A stretch of 64,000 bases of DNA from Ignavibacteria bacterium (GTDB taxonomy: Bacteria; Bacteroidota; Ignavibacteria; Ch128b). The notes under the pieces were generated by a model that was not told the DNA's origin, searched no databases, and saw only the letters and a list, made by a program, of their open reading frames with translations. Shown piece by piece: positions 36,886-45,785 of the stretch. The stretch's first letter is position 1. The number at the start of each line of letters is the position of its first letter. The position numbers and the translations under genes are program-made. The stretch is from contig JABLYA010000007.1 of NCBI GenBank assembly GCA_013177855.1, positions 1 to 64,000 on the forward strand, written 5' to 3'.

Positions 36886-37232
36886 ATATCCATAGAGACA
36901 TTTTTTTTGAATTTTTTATAATATAAATTTTCTATTTGTAAACTATCATAGTCCCATAACTCATCTTTGTCAATACCGAGTATTTTTGAAATACGTGGTT
37001 CATATTTAAAATCTTCAATTAAATAAATATCAAAATAATCTGGATATTTACTAACCACATATAGTTTTTCATAATCATCTAAATCAAATACATCAAGACC
37101 TTCACCAAGGGTTGGTCCAACCACTACATAGTGATTGTTCAAATTCTTAATATCTTTTATATCAACTTTTGTTCCTACAAGTAAGAAAGAACTTGAACTA
37201 GAATTACTAACAAATCCGCTTCTTATTTTCAT
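36882..37232 (-). CDS. FVSNSSSSSF-tagged hypothetical protein (116 aa)
   Basis: MKIRSGFVSNSSSSSFLLVG followed by an acidic alpha/beta body (GLDVFDLDDYEKLYVVSKYP) and FKYEPRISKILGIDKDEL. No zinc motif and no C-terminal KLKRI. Unknown function. Confidence 0.7.
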   Translation of the reverse strand: MKIRSGFVSNSSSSSFLLVGTKVDIKDIKNLNNHYVVVGPTLGEGLDVFDLDDYEKLYVVSKYPDYFDIYLIEDFKYEPRISKILGIDKDELWDYDSLQIENLYYKKFKKNVSMDI

Positions 37233-37244
37233 ATTATCTTTATT

Positions 37245-37466
37245 TTAAGGTCTTTTAAATTTTTTGTCTATTCTTTTAAGTTTCACATCTCTTAGCGTTC
37301 TATTAGCAGCTATTATACAAAATCTACAACCTGTAGTTTCTTTTGATATAAATGGTGGACAAGACATACCATCAAGTATATTTTTATTTGAAATAAGCCA
37401 TTTAGCTTGTTCTATTGGATTAATAGACACGCTTTCAAAATTATATGTATTTATTTTATTCACCAA
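37245..37466 (-). CDS. Hypothetical Cys-containing protein with RDVKLKRID tag (73 aa)
   Basis: A conserved-looking GMSCPPFISKETTGCRFCII stretch and a C-terminus RTLRDVKLKRIDKKFKRP. Three cysteines could bind zinc. It overlaps the upstream gene by 11 bp. Confidence 0.6.
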   Translation of the reverse strand: MVNKINTYNFESVSINPIEQAKWLISNKNILDGMSCPPFISKETTGCRFCIIAANRTLRDVKLKRIDKKFKRP

Positions 37467-37656
37467 TTACACAATATAATTTTAAATCTTTTGACTTTTT
37501 TCTTACAAGACCATCTTTTACCCTTATGAGTAAATCAAATTGATTACAACCAATTTGTTCTTTGTGTAACAGTTCACCATCTACAAGAGTACCGTCACTA
37601 ATAAATACAAATTTATCGTTTATTTTAAGGTCTTTTACTTTTACGTTTTCTTTCAT
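37456..37656 (-). CDS. Small beta-rich protein (66 aa)
   Basis: MKENVKVKDLKINDKFVFIS, then DGELLHKEQIGCNQFDLLIR. Alternating hydrophobic strands resemble an SH3- or OB-like barrel. Unknown function. Confidence 0.6.
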   Translation of the reverse strand: MKENVKVKDLKINDKFVFISDGTLVDGELLHKEQIGCNQFDLLIRVKDGLVRKKSKDLKLYCVIGE

Positions 37657-37658
37657 AA

Positions 37659-38116
37659 TTATTCGCTTAAACTTGTTCCAAACTCATCTTCTTTGAACTC
37701 ACCATCTTCTGTGAGCCATATTTCAGCAACAAATATATAGTGGTCACAATCTGCTGCAAATCAATACACATTTTTACCATTTTCATCTTTGTAAAGAGAA
37801 ACAATACCACTAGTTTTATTCAAATCAATTGTACCTTTAAACTGAAATCTACCATTTTTAGTTTCTTCTTTCATTCTCTTTGTTAAGTAATTTTCAAACT
37901 TAACTTTGACATCTTTATCTAAAGACTTATCAAAATCATAATATTCTATGTCTTTAATAAATGTTAAATTGTTTGTATTCATATTTTTATTAGTTTTTGT
38001 TTCTATACTAATACCAGCATCCTTCATAACATCTTCCAAGGTAATTGTTTTTTACCAGACTGCTTTAATTTATGAAAACTTTCCATAAATTTTTCCTTCT
38101 TAGAATCTTCATTCAT
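37659..38116 (-). pseudogene. Hypothetical gene with frameshift and in-frame TGA
   Basis: ATG at 38116 (MNEDSKKEKFMESFHKLKQS) shifts near the A6 run at 38055 into DVMKDAGISIETKTNKN. It continues through FKGTIDLNKTSGIVSLYKDE to a TGA at about 37761, and beyond it reads FAADCDHYIFVAEIWLTEDG to TAA 37659. TGG at the TGA position would give an uninterrupted protein. The 5' end abuts the ligase stop. Confidence 0.55.
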
Positions 38117-38119
38117 ATA

Positions 38120-39373
38120 TTATTCATTAATAAATTCTTCAATTTCTTTCACGTATGCATCATGATTAGGAGACTTTTCAAGTACACCAGTAATATAAGG
38201 TATAATTTCTCCTGCTTTCTTCAAAGCCACTTTTGCACCAGGGAAAGTACCTTTTTTCAGAATAGTTCCAAGATTGGAAAGACTTGCTTTGCCAACCATT
38301 GTACCATCAAGTTCAACAGGTTCAAGAATAGCAAGTGGTGTTAAATGACCATCTTTACCCATCTTCCATTCAATATCAAGAATGATTGTAGAAACTTCTC
38401 TTGCAGGGAATTTGATAGCAACAGCCCACTTTGGTTCGTGATTGTTTTCACCTAACCTAAGTCTTTTGTTCTCTGGAAATTTAATAACGATACCATCCAT
38501 TAAAAATGGACATACATTATCTTTATAATTTTTGAACTTATTATAAATTTCAATAAAACCTTCTTTAGTGGCAGGAGTCTTAACTAAAAATGGTTTATAG
38601 TTTACATTAAAACCAAAATCAGCAAGTAATTGCATAGAATTATCAGGATAAAATTTCTTACCTGTTTTTTCATCAATTACTACTAATGAATAAGCAATAA
38701 ATACTAAATCTTTCAATTCATTAATATTGTATTCATCACGATTCAATACACCTGCAACAAAATTTCTTGGATTGTCAACTTTATTAGGGTCAGAATATCT
38801 TTTTTTCCAAAGTTCAACATCAATTACAACTTCACCACGTATTTCGAGAGTTTTATCTTTAAAATCATCTATATTTTTAAGAACTGTAGGTACTATATGT
38901 TTCATTTTATTAGTCTTATCAAGACCAAATTTCTTATCACCTCTTGTAAGAGCTTGACTTAATTCACCATTACGGTAAATAAGTTCTTGACCATTACCAT
39001 CATATTTACCACTTGCTTCAATAAAATCTGATTTGATACGATTTAAAAATAATTCTATATCATGAAATGGCATATTTGATTCATCATTAATCTGTATCTT
39101 CTGTAAGGAAAGCATAGGTGTAAGATGAGGATATTTAGTTTCATCCCTTTCATCTGAATCAAGAATGTTAGCAACATCAAGACCCAATTCTTTTATTTCT
39201 CTAACAGTTGGAAAATCAACAAAACTGATAACCTTTAATGCCAATGGGTTACCAGTATCTTTAAGATTTTTTTCAAATTTATCAAAGTCTGAGTCTAAGA
39301 TAGTTGGAGTACCAAGTACATAATACTCATATTTATACCTTAAATATTCTTCGCAACGTTCTTTAATCGTCAT
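38120..39373 (-). CDS. ligA: NAD-dependent DNA ligase, compact form (417 aa)
   Basis: ATG at 39373 (MTIKERCEEYLRYKYEYYVL). Domain Ia, needed for NAD use, is visible as YYVLGTPTILDSDFDKFE. The nucleotidyltransferase motif I is KYDGNGQELIYRNGE (Lys nucleophile). LEIRGEVVIDV and WAVAIKFPAREVST are motifs III/IV, then an OB fold (MGKDGHLTPLAILEPVEL). Zinc finger, HhH and BRCT domains of the ~670-residue cellular enzyme are absent. Seals nicks in duplex DNA. Confidence 0.9.
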   Translation of the reverse strand: MTIKERCEEYLRYKYEYYVLGTPTILDSDFDKFEKNLKDTGNPLALKVISFVDFPTVREIKELGLDVANILDSDERDETKYPHLTPMLSLQKIQINDESNMPFHDIELFLNRIKSDFIEASGKYDGNGQELIYRNGELSQALTRGDKKFGLDKTNKMKHIVPTVLKNIDDFKDKTLEIRGEVVIDVELWKKRYSDPNKVDNPRNFVAGVLNRDEYNINELKDLVFIAYSLVVIDEKTGKKFYPDNSMQLLADFGFNVNYKPFLVKTPATKEGFIEIYNKFKNYKDNVCPFLMDGIVIKFPENKRLRLGENNHEPKWAVAIKFPAREVSTIILDIEWKMGKDGHLTPLAILEPVELDGTMVGKASLSNLGTILKKGTFPGAKVALKKAGEIIPYITGVLEKSPNHDAYVKEIEEFINE

Positions 39374-39477
39374 ATTTAAACTTTTTAATATTTTACAAAG
39401 ATAAAAAAGATTATTCAGAAAATAAAATTTTAACAATTTTTTTATAAATCTGAGTATAATTCTTCTTTAATATTTTC

Positions 39478-39524
39478 TCAGCCGTATACATTCAAAATCC
39501 TTTTAAGTTAATACTATCTATCAT
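39478..39524 (-). pseudogene. Mini-ORF ending in LKRILNVYG
   Basis: ATG at 39524 reads MIDSINLK. Adding one base to the A4 run restores SINLKRILNVYG and a stop at 39478. Another trace of the RExKLxRI-type tag. Confidence 0.3.
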
Positions 39525-39588
39525 TTCAAATTTTTTTTAATTTTTAATGCCAACATTCATTACCATAATCATTTTAAGCCAATAATAC

Positions 39589-39870
39589 CTAATAATTTTT
39601 AAACCAATAATACCAATATTTACCAAAATCTTCATTATGATAAATACTTTCAAAAATTCTAACTTTAATACTATTAATTTCAAAGACTAAATCTTTACCA
39701 TCATGTTTTTCAATTAGTTTCATTCATTCAAAATCTTTTAGCATTTCTTGATTTATAACCCAATTCGTAATGTTGATATTTTTCTGGACACAATTTACTG
39801 TAAAAGTGGTAGAAAGTGTCAAATTACAATGTCGTGAATATTTTTTATATGTTACTTCAAACTTTTCCAT
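39589..39870 (-). pseudogene. Hypothetical gene with in-frame TGA (94 codons)
   Basis: ATG at 39870 (MEKFEVTYKKYSRHCNLTLS) continues to MLKDFE, TGA at 39724-39726, then MKLIEKHDGKDLVFEINSIK and TAG at 39589. Protein-like on both sides of TGA. The end overlaps a tandem duplication of an 18-bp unit (GTATTATTGG...) at about 39569-39610. Confidence 0.5.
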
Positions 39871-40063
39871 AAACTAATTTATTTATCTTTTTTCTAAAAG
39901 TTGTTTATATTTTTTTCATCTATATCTTAAATCCAAACTTATTGTCTTTATTTTTTCATTTTTAGCCAACTTTAATTATAAGTTATAAATATAAGAAATA
40001 AATATAAAATTAAAAAATTAACAAACCTAATAATAGTATAATTTTTTTAATATATAAATCGTT

Positions 40064-41773
40064 ATGAATAAAAAACACACTTTTTATAGAATAGCGCTTG
40101 CTTTTGGCGCAATATCACTTGCTGGACCAGCCGCTTATTTTTCTATTTTTGGTTTATCTAAACTTTATATAGGCGCTGGAATAGCAGGTATCATTCTTTT
40201 TGGCGCTATTGAATTTGGTAAAATAGTTACTGTTAGTTACTTATATGCCTTTTGGAAAACAATATCCTTGGTAAGAAAAACTTACCTAACATTTGCTGTT
40301 ATTGTTGCAATGACTTTAACATCAATTGGTATTTACGGATTTCTGAGCGCAGCATTTCAAACAACTTCCACAAGTATAGAAACCATCAATAGTCAGATTC
40401 AAGTTATTGAAAATAAACAAAATATGTTCAATAAAAGAATAGATAATATTAAAGAACATGTGCAATTTAGAACAGATCGTGTTAATAAATTATCAAATTT
40501 GAGAACTCAACAAGAAGTAAGACTTGATACTCTTTATCAAAGAGGTAATTTTGCAAGTGCAAAGGCAACAGAAACTAATATAAAAGAAACTAATATAACT
40601 ATAGATAAATTAAATGATGAAATATTGGAATTGAATAGTGAAATAGCTTCACTTAATGATTCTGTAAGTACTTACGATGTTAAGATTATGGAGTTAAAAA
40701 ATAATCAATATCAACATGATTTAGGTCCATTAAAATATGTGAGTGAATTATTAAGTATTCCAATGAATAAAATTGTGAATTGGTTAACATTGGCTATTAT
40801 ATTTGTATTTGACCCTTTTGCAATAGCATTATTAATAGCATTCAATCATCTTACTATACTTTCAAAAAAACGTAAAGATGATGAAGATAAAATTTCTGAA
40901 AACAAACCAAAATATAAAAATCCGTTTGACAAATTAATAAAAAAGTTTAATAAAGTACAATCTGAAGAAATACAATCTGAAAAAGTACAATCTGAAGAAG
41001 AAATACAATCTGAAAAAGTACAATCTGAAAAAGTACAATCTGAAGAAATACAATCTGAAAAAGTACAATCTGAAGAAGAAATACAATCTGAAATTATTAT
41101 AGGGGAAACAGAAGAATCTAAAACAAAAGAATCTAAACCTGATGAAAAACAAGAAATACAGTATATAATTGAACCTGTAAAAGGGGAAACTGAACCTGTA
41201 ATTGAACCTATAAAAGAAATAGATTATTGGCAAGAAACACACAAATCATCTGACATTGAAGAATATTTTGGGGAATTTAAAAATATTCCAGAAGTTAATA
41301 TGCAAGATAAAATAAAAGATGAATTACAATTTGAATTAAATACAAGGTTAAATAAAGAAAAGGAACGTTATGAACATGAAATATCAGAAAAACTCAATGA
41401 ACATATTAATAAGATAACAAATGAAAAAGAACAATTTGAAAAAAAATTAGAAGATAAACTCAACGAACATCTTAATAAGGTAACAGTGGAAATACAGAAA
41501 TATGAAGAAAATATACAAACTATAATCGATGAAAAACAGAAAATAAAAGAAGAAACAATAAAATTGAAAGAAAAATTATTATCACTGGAAGACAAATTAA
41601 AAAATGCTCATAAGTTTACTCAGAAATTTATTGATGAAATTGAAACCAAAATACGAGAAAAAATAACAGAAGAAATGCAAGAAAAAATGAATGAACGAAT
41701 AGAAACTATAAAAGAACAATTGGTTGATAAATATGAAGGCAAAAGAAAAATTATTTTCAAAAATAAACAATAA
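40064..41773 (+). CDS. Multi-span membrane protein with long coiled coil (569 aa)
   Basis: Three or four membrane segments in the first ~105 residues (IALAFGAISLAGPAAYFSIF, GAGIAGIILFGAIEFGKIVT, YLTFAVIVAMTLTSIGIYGF). A coiled coil spans ~110-215, with another span at ~245-268 (LTLAIIFVFDPFAIALLIAF). Residues ~300-345 are low-complexity VQSEEIQSEK repeats (DNA repeat 40955-41090). The last 150 residues are a coiled coil. It could anchor phage machinery to the inner membrane; function unknown. Preceded by TTAATATATAAA box. Confidence 0.65.
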   Translation: MNKKHTFYRIALAFGAISLAGPAAYFSIFGLSKLYIGAGIAGIILFGAIEFGKIVTVSYLYAFWKTISLVRKTYLTFAVIVAMTLTSIGIYGFLSAAFQTTSTSIETINSQIQVIENKQNMFNKRIDNIKEHVQFRTDRVNKLSNLRTQQEVRLDTLYQRGNFASAKATETNIKETNITIDKLNDEILELNSEIASLNDSVSTYDVKIMELKNNQYQHDLGPLKYVSELLSIPMNKIVNWLTLAIIFVFDPFAIALLIAFNHLTILSKKRKDDEDKISENKPKYKNPFDKLIKKFNKVQSEEIQSEKVQSEEEIQSEKVQSEKVQSEEIQSEKVQSEEEIQSEIIIGETEESKTKESKPDEKQEIQYIIEPVKGETEPVIEPIKEIDYWQETHKSSDIEEYFGEFKNIPEVNMQDKIKDELQFELNTRLNKEKERYEHEISEKLNEHINKITNEKEQFEKKLEDKLNEHLNKVTVEIQKYEENIQTIIDEKQKIKEETIKLKEKLLSLEDKLKNAHKFTQKFIDEIETKIREKITEEMQEKMNERIETIKEQLVDKYEGKRKIIFKNKQ

Positions 41774-41774
41774 A

Positions 41775-41806
41775 ATAAAAACCTCTCAATTTGAGAGGTT
41801 TTATTT
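41775..41806. terminator. Bidirectional terminator between convergent genes
   Basis: ACCTCTCAA/TTGAGAGGT hairpin flanked by A- and T-rich runs, between the membrane protein (plus) and the 41806 gene (minus). Confidence 0.85.
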
Positions 41807-42267
41807 TATTTATTTTCTTTTCTTTTCATTAATTTATTAAATATATAACTTGCGAATATTTCTGGTTCATAATTATTTTCTAACCATTCTTCAATATACG
41901 TTATAGAACAATCAATATCTGGATCATGTTCTTCCATAAATTTATTATAAAGTTCTTCGCCTTTTTCATAATATTGTTGTTCTTTGTCAATTTCTTGTCG
42001 TTTATGCATCAAAAACTCTTCTTCTGATTGTTCATATCTTTCATTAACAAAATTATCAAAACTCAAAATGAATTTTTCTTCAGTTAAACCTCTTTTGCGG
42101 TTTGCATAATATTCTGATTTTGTTCTCTTTTGATATTTCTTTTTAAGACCAGCATCTTGTATTGATGATGAACAAATTGCGTAAGGATTTGCATTAGGAT
42201 TTTTCTCTTTTACCTTTTTAACACAACGGTCCCATTTTGCTGTATGTTTTGATTTTGCATCTGGCAT
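41806..42267 (-). CDS. Hypothetical phage protein (153 aa)
   Basis: The N-terminus (KHTAKWDRCVKKVKEKNP, NPYAICSSSIQDAG) matches a short conserved segment often seen at the start of phage structural or head-associated proteins. After it comes FILSFDNFVNERYEQSEEEF, in which SFDNFVNE resembles the capsid-targeting consensus but is internal. The rest is an acidic helix. Function unknown. Confidence 0.6.
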   Translation of the reverse strand: MPDAKSKHTAKWDRCVKKVKEKNPNANPYAICSSSIQDAGLKKKYQKRTKSEYYANRKRGLTEEKFILSFDNFVNERYEQSEEEFLMHKRQEIDKEQQYYEKGEELYNKFMEEHDPDIDCSITYIEEWLENNYEPEIFASYIFNKLMKRKENK

Positions 42268-42307
42268 AATTATATAATTTATTTTATATTATATATTAAT
42301 TAAAAAA

Positions 42308-42655
42308 TTACAATTCGCCAAATTCTGGTTCTTCATTATTTAAACAAATAAGTCTATATTCACAACCTTCTATATTAAAATTATCATATATTAAATCTAA
42401 ATATTCGTAAAAATCAACAGCACACATATTATAAAGCGTATTAAATAATTCATATTCATCATTATAACCTATTAATCCTATAGCTTCAAAAAATAAATTA
42501 TTTGTTTCAGAATCAATTTCTTCCATAATGGCCCATATTGCATCTTCTTTTGTTTCATAATCTCCAATGATTTCATCATTTAATCTTACTTGCCAATTTA
42601 AATCATTTTGATATTCTTCATAATCATCTAAATATTCATCCCAATCATTTCTCAT
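42308..42655 (-). CDS. Very acidic hypothetical protein (115 aa)
   Basis: Begins MRNDWDEYLDDYEEYQNDLN and is strongly acidic throughout, with NLFFEAIGLIGYNDEYELFN in the middle. A DNA-mimic or antirestriction role would suit the charge, but no motif supports it. Confidence 0.55.
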   Translation of the reverse strand: MRNDWDEYLDDYEEYQNDLNWQVRLNDEIIGDYETKEDAIWAIMEEIDSETNNLFFEAIGLIGYNDEYELFNTLYNMCAVDFYEYLDLIYDNFNIEGCEYRLICLNNEEPEFGEL

Positions 42656-42683
42656 AATTTTTGAATTATTTTTATGGTATATA

Positions 42684-43862
42684 TTAGATTTTAAACCCTA
42701 TTTTCTTTTCTACTAAATCATCTTCTATTATTTGATTAGAACCTTCATAAATTTCAGCCAAAGTAACAGATTCATCAAAATTTTTATCCAAACCTAATTT
42801 CTGTGCTAATTTATTTGCATCTTTTTTACTAAGTTTGCCAAATTTATAACTTACTTGTAACCTACCAGCTCTTCTTAAAGCATTATCTATAAGTTTGGCA
42901 TTTGTATTAAATGTTGCTATTATTTGAACATCCATATAATCATTCAACAAACCATCTGTCATATTTAAAATATTCGAAACAGCTTGTGTCCTATCATTTA
43001 TTGTTGTTGCTAAAACATTTTCCGCATCTTCTAAAATCAAAATTGTATTTTTAAAACCAGCAATAAAAGATATAAATTCTGGATCTGCTATATTACTCAT
43101 CATATATGACGGTATATAAATAATAGTCTTTTTTTCACTTAATAAACTTATAATTTTTCTGATATATGTTGTCTTACCTGTACCAGGATCACCATGAAAT
43201 AAGAATAATCCATGACTTTTTGTTTCCAACCTATTTAATATTTCTTGATGTATAGGTAAAAACTTTTCACCATAATTCAAATTTAAATCAATCTCCATAT
43301 CCTTTATATATGACGCTTTCAAAACAAAACCAAACTGATTTGTAGAGATTGTGAAAAATTGATTTTTAGTAGATGGTAAATATGAACAATCAATTAAATC
43401 TTTTACTATTGTATCTTCTAAATCTTTTGTACTTATTTGATCAGGATTATAATAAACTACCAAATTATATATCTTATTTGATTTATCTTCTTCCGTTACA
43501 TATTCATGGTAATCAGAATCTTCCCAACCTCTTAATTCATCATTAAATACTAAATAAATATAACTTTCTGTTGAATACTTATCTGAATAATCGTTGAGAA
43601 AACATTTAATAACATATTTGTATTTTTTATGCCTTTTATTTTTTTCATTAATTTCAACCTCTATATGTGTTATAATATTTTTTTCATCTTTTATATCAAA
43701 TTTTTTAGTTAAATATTCCCATACCGATTCTGAATATAATTCAGATTTTATATTATAACTATTTACAATTTTATTGTATTCAAGACATATTAATTCATAT
43801 TCTTTATCATCTGAATCTACGTAATTATATACATTTTTGTAATTAAAAGAAAATACACTCAT
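42684..43862 (-). CDS. AAA+ ATPase (BCS1/FtsH-like core), 392 aa
   Basis: Walker A FHGDPGTGKTTYI near residue 225, Walker B TILILEDAENVL, sensor-1 IIATFNTNA, and arginine fingers ALRRAGRLQ. The N-terminal ~200 residues are an unrecognised alpha/beta domain. AAA+ ATPases of this type remodel proteins; the substrate is unknown. Confidence 0.85.
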   Translation of the reverse strand: MSVFSFNYKNVYNYVDSDDKEYELICLEYNKIVNSYNIKSELYSESVWEYLTKKFDIKDEKNIITHIEVEINEKNKRHKKYKYVIKCFLNDYSDKYSTESYIYLVFNDELRGWEDSDYHEYVTEEDKSNKIYNLVVYYNPDQISTKDLEDTIVKDLIDCSYLPSTKNQFFTISTNQFGFVLKASYIKDMEIDLNLNYGEKFLPIHQEILNRLETKSHGLFLFHGDPGTGKTTYIRKIISLLSEKKTIIYIPSYMMSNIADPEFISFIAGFKNTILILEDAENVLATTINDRTQAVSNILNMTDGLLNDYMDVQIIATFNTNAKLIDNALRRAGRLQVSYKFGKLSKKDANKLAQKLGLDKNFDESVTLAEIYEGSNQIIEDDLVEKKIGFKI

Positions 43863-43930
43863 ATTTATCCCCTTCCTTTATTTTTTACTATTATAATTTT
43901 ATATATAATGTAAAATCAGTCCAAAGAATA

Positions 43931-44587
43931 GTGAAAACATTAAAGAATTATAACACTTTTATTTTTGAAAATGCTATTGAAATGCAAGAAATTTTCAATG
44001 ATGCTGATATTTTAGAATCTATCGTAACAGATTCTGATGAACTATTAAATACAATAAAAGCAAAAGAAGTTGACCTATTTCAAGTTTTTGAACTAAATCC
44101 AGATAAGTTGAAATCAAATTTCACAATTCAAGAATTATATGATAATAAATACTTTAATAAAGCACTTGTAAAAAAAGGATTTAAAAAGAATGAATTAGAA
44201 TCAACCGAAGAAACAGAAACTTTTTTGGATGATTCTATTGTTATTAAATTTTTCTCTATTTTCAAAAATAATGCTTCCGAATTAGAACAACCAGAATATA
44301 TTATCTACCAAAGTAAGAAAAGAAACCAAAAAGATTGGGGTCAGGTTAAATGTTATAAAGTTAATGATAATATGAAAAATTTTTATGATAAATTAACTAA
44401 TAAATCTATTGAAATTAAAAAAGGAGATAAAACATATATTTATGTTACAAGTAATTCAGGAAATGATTGGCAGTTACAAAAAAGTATGAAAAATCAACAA
44501 ACAGATAGATTTAAGGAATATATGACTAATGATGATATTAAAGCAATTCTATTAGACGATGATGTATCAATAACAATATTGGCTTAA
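43931..44587 (+). CDS. Capsid-targeting-like N-terminus on an unknown protein (218 aa)
   Basis: GTG start at 43931 gives MKTLKNYNTFIFENAIEMQE, one of the best matches to the T4-type capsid-targeting pattern (hydrophobic/aromatic at 7-11 and E at 13). The body is acidic alpha/beta with YIIYQSKKRNQKDWGQVKCY and ends AILLDDDVSITILA. No enzyme motif. Upstream box TTTTATATATAATG. Terminator follows. Confidence 0.65.
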   Translation: MKTLKNYNTFIFENAIEMQEIFNDADILESIVTDSDELLNTIKAKEVDLFQVFELNPDKLKSNFTIQELYDNKYFNKALVKKGFKKNELESTEETETFLDDSIVIKFFSIFKNNASELEQPEYIIYQSKKRNQKDWGQVKCYKVNDNMKNFYDKLTNKSIEIKKGDKTYIYVTSNSGNDWQLQKSMKNQQTDRFKEYMTNDDIKAILLDDDVSITILA

Positions 44588-44593
44588 ATAATA

Positions 44594-44622
44594 AAACCTC
44601 TCAAATCTGAGAGGTTTTTTTC
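44594..44622. terminator. Terminator hairpin
   Basis: ACCTCTCA/TGAGAGGT with a T7 tail on the plus strand, 10 bp after the 43931-44587 gene. Confidence 0.85.
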
Positions 44623-44640
44623 TTAACATATCATATTCAA

Positions 44641-45054
44641 TTATTTAAAGTTTGAAACATCGATAGAGTCAAACATATCTTCTTTCTCTGCGTATCGTAC
44701 TTTGTAATATGCAATTACATCAACTTCGCTTGGTAAAGTTCTACCAGGCACAAAGTTTGTAAGCTCGTAGACGAAAAAAACAAGACAAACTTTAGAAAAT
44801 ATTGCAAGAACGCCAATTAAAGCAACTGCTGCAAAAGGAGCAAAAGCTACAATAAATACTTTTCTCTTAGAGATTTCTCTTTTAGTACTGATTAAACATT
44901 CAATATTCATATTTTCATGCATTTTAATGTTTATTTTATCAATACCTGAATTGACTAAAATCATGGCAATAATATGAGAAAATTCATGAATAAGAATTGA
45001 TAAGTAACCATATAAGTTCCAAACACTCTTTAATATATCTTTTATTTTTTTCAT
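44641..45054 (-). CDS. Membrane metalloprotease-like protein (HEFSH), 137 aa
   Basis: ATG at 45054 (MKKIKDILKSVWNLYGYLSI). HEFSHIIAMIL is an HExxH zinc motif in a membrane helix, as in M50/site-2 proteases and DUF3267-type proteins. A second hydrophobic segment (VFIVAFAPFAAVALIGVLAI) follows. A PGRTLPSEVDVIAYYK loop may supply the third ligand (Asp). It could cut a membrane-bound host regulator; unproven. Confidence 0.65.
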   Translation of the reverse strand: MKKIKDILKSVWNLYGYLSILIHEFSHIIAMILVNSGIDKINIKMHENMNIECLISTKREISKRKVFIVAFAPFAAVALIGVLAIFSKVCLVFFVYELTNFVPGRTLPSEVDVIAYYKVRYAEKEDMFDSIDVSNFK

Positions 45055-45084
45055 AATACAAAGATACAGCAAAAAACCTAAAAT

Positions 45085-45117
45085 AAAAAATCATACTTAA
45101 ATAAAGTATGATTTTTT
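45085..45117 (-). terminator. Terminator after SmpB
   Basis: AAAAAATCATACTT/AAGTATGATTTTTT perfect stem on the minus strand, 16 bp beyond the SmpB stop. Confidence 0.8.
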
Positions 45118-45132
45118 ATCAATATATTATAA

Positions 45133-45579
45133 TTATTTTTCATTTTTCATATACCTATCTATATCACGCTTTTTGATAGTTTCTCTCTTATCGTAATCTT
45201 TCTTACCACGAGCCAAACCAATATCAAATTTAACTAATCCTTTATCTGTCGTATATATTCTTAATGGTACTATTGTATATCCTTTCTCAGTAACCTTTTC
45301 AGAAAGTTTCTTCAGTTCTCTTTTAGTCATAAGCAACTTTCTTTCTCTCAATGGTTCATGATTATTATATGTTCCATTCTCATATTCAGCAATATGAAAA
45401 TTTTTCAAATATAATTCTCCATTAACAAAATAACAATATGAATCATTGAAACTTATATTACCATTTCTAATAGATTTAATCTCAGTACCTTGTAACACCA
45501 CTCCAGCAATATAATTATCAAGTATTTCAAATTTGAAATACGCTTTCTTATTCTTAATATTTATATTATTGTTATTCAT
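45133..45579 (-). CDS. smpB: SsrA-binding protein SmpB
   Basis: 148 residues, near normal length. It has NKKAYFKFEILDNYIAGVVL, GTEIKSIRNGNISFNDSYC, LYLKNFHIAEYENG, NHEPLRERKLLMTKRELKKL and the C-terminal RGKKDYDKRETIKKRDIDRY tail. These are the full set of SmpB motifs, including the tail that enters the mRNA channel. SmpB binds tmRNA in ribosome rescue. It overlaps the bS21 gene by 8 bp. No tmRNA was seen in the window. A phage SmpB might boost or reprogram rescue during infection. Confidence 0.95.
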   Translation of the reverse strand: MNNNNINIKNKKAYFKFEILDNYIAGVVLQGTEIKSIRNGNISFNDSYCYFVNGELYLKNFHIAEYENGTYNNHEPLRERKLLMTKRELKKLSEKVTEKGYTIVPLRIYTTDKGLVKFDIGLARGKKDYDKRETIKKRDIDRYMKNEK

Positions 45580-45754
45580 TATTTTTAACTTGTTGTCTAT
45601 ATTTTGCTTTTATTAATATTTTTCTTCTTTTTACGGATTTTTTTTCATTGAACATTCTATCCTTTAATTGTTCCATTAACTTTGTTTTTCTGACTTTGTT
45701 TTTATATTTTTTCAAAGCCAATTCAAGTTCTTTTTCTACCTTTATTATTAACAT
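45572..45754 (-). CDS. rpsU: Ribosomal protein bS21
   Basis: 60 residues: MLIIKVEKELELALKKYKNK, VRKTKLMEQLKDRMFNEKKS, VKRRKILIKAKYRQQVKNNE, a clear bS21 sequence (KVRKT...L.e...r....kpSvkRr). bS21 sits near the 3' end of 16S rRNA and affects initiation; in Bacteroidota it helps hide the anti-SD. Phage-encoded bS21 has been reported in environmental phages and could bias ribosomes toward phage mRNA. It forms an overlapping pair with SmpB. Confidence 0.95.
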   Translation of the reverse strand: MLIIKVEKELELALKKYKNKVRKTKLMEQLKDRMFNEKKSVKRRKILIKAKYRQQVKNNE

Positions 45755-45785
45755 ATTATAATATTATTTTTTATCTTCTATTTAG

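Noticed and set aside
39478-39524. A fifth in-frame TGA read-through case
   Set aside because: Adding one base to the preceding A run gives the known LKRILNVYG tag and a normal stop, a simpler explanation.
40934-41242. Minus-strand F/R/Y-rich repeat ORF
   Set aside because: Antisense of the QSEEIQSEK low-complexity repeat in the membrane protein gene.
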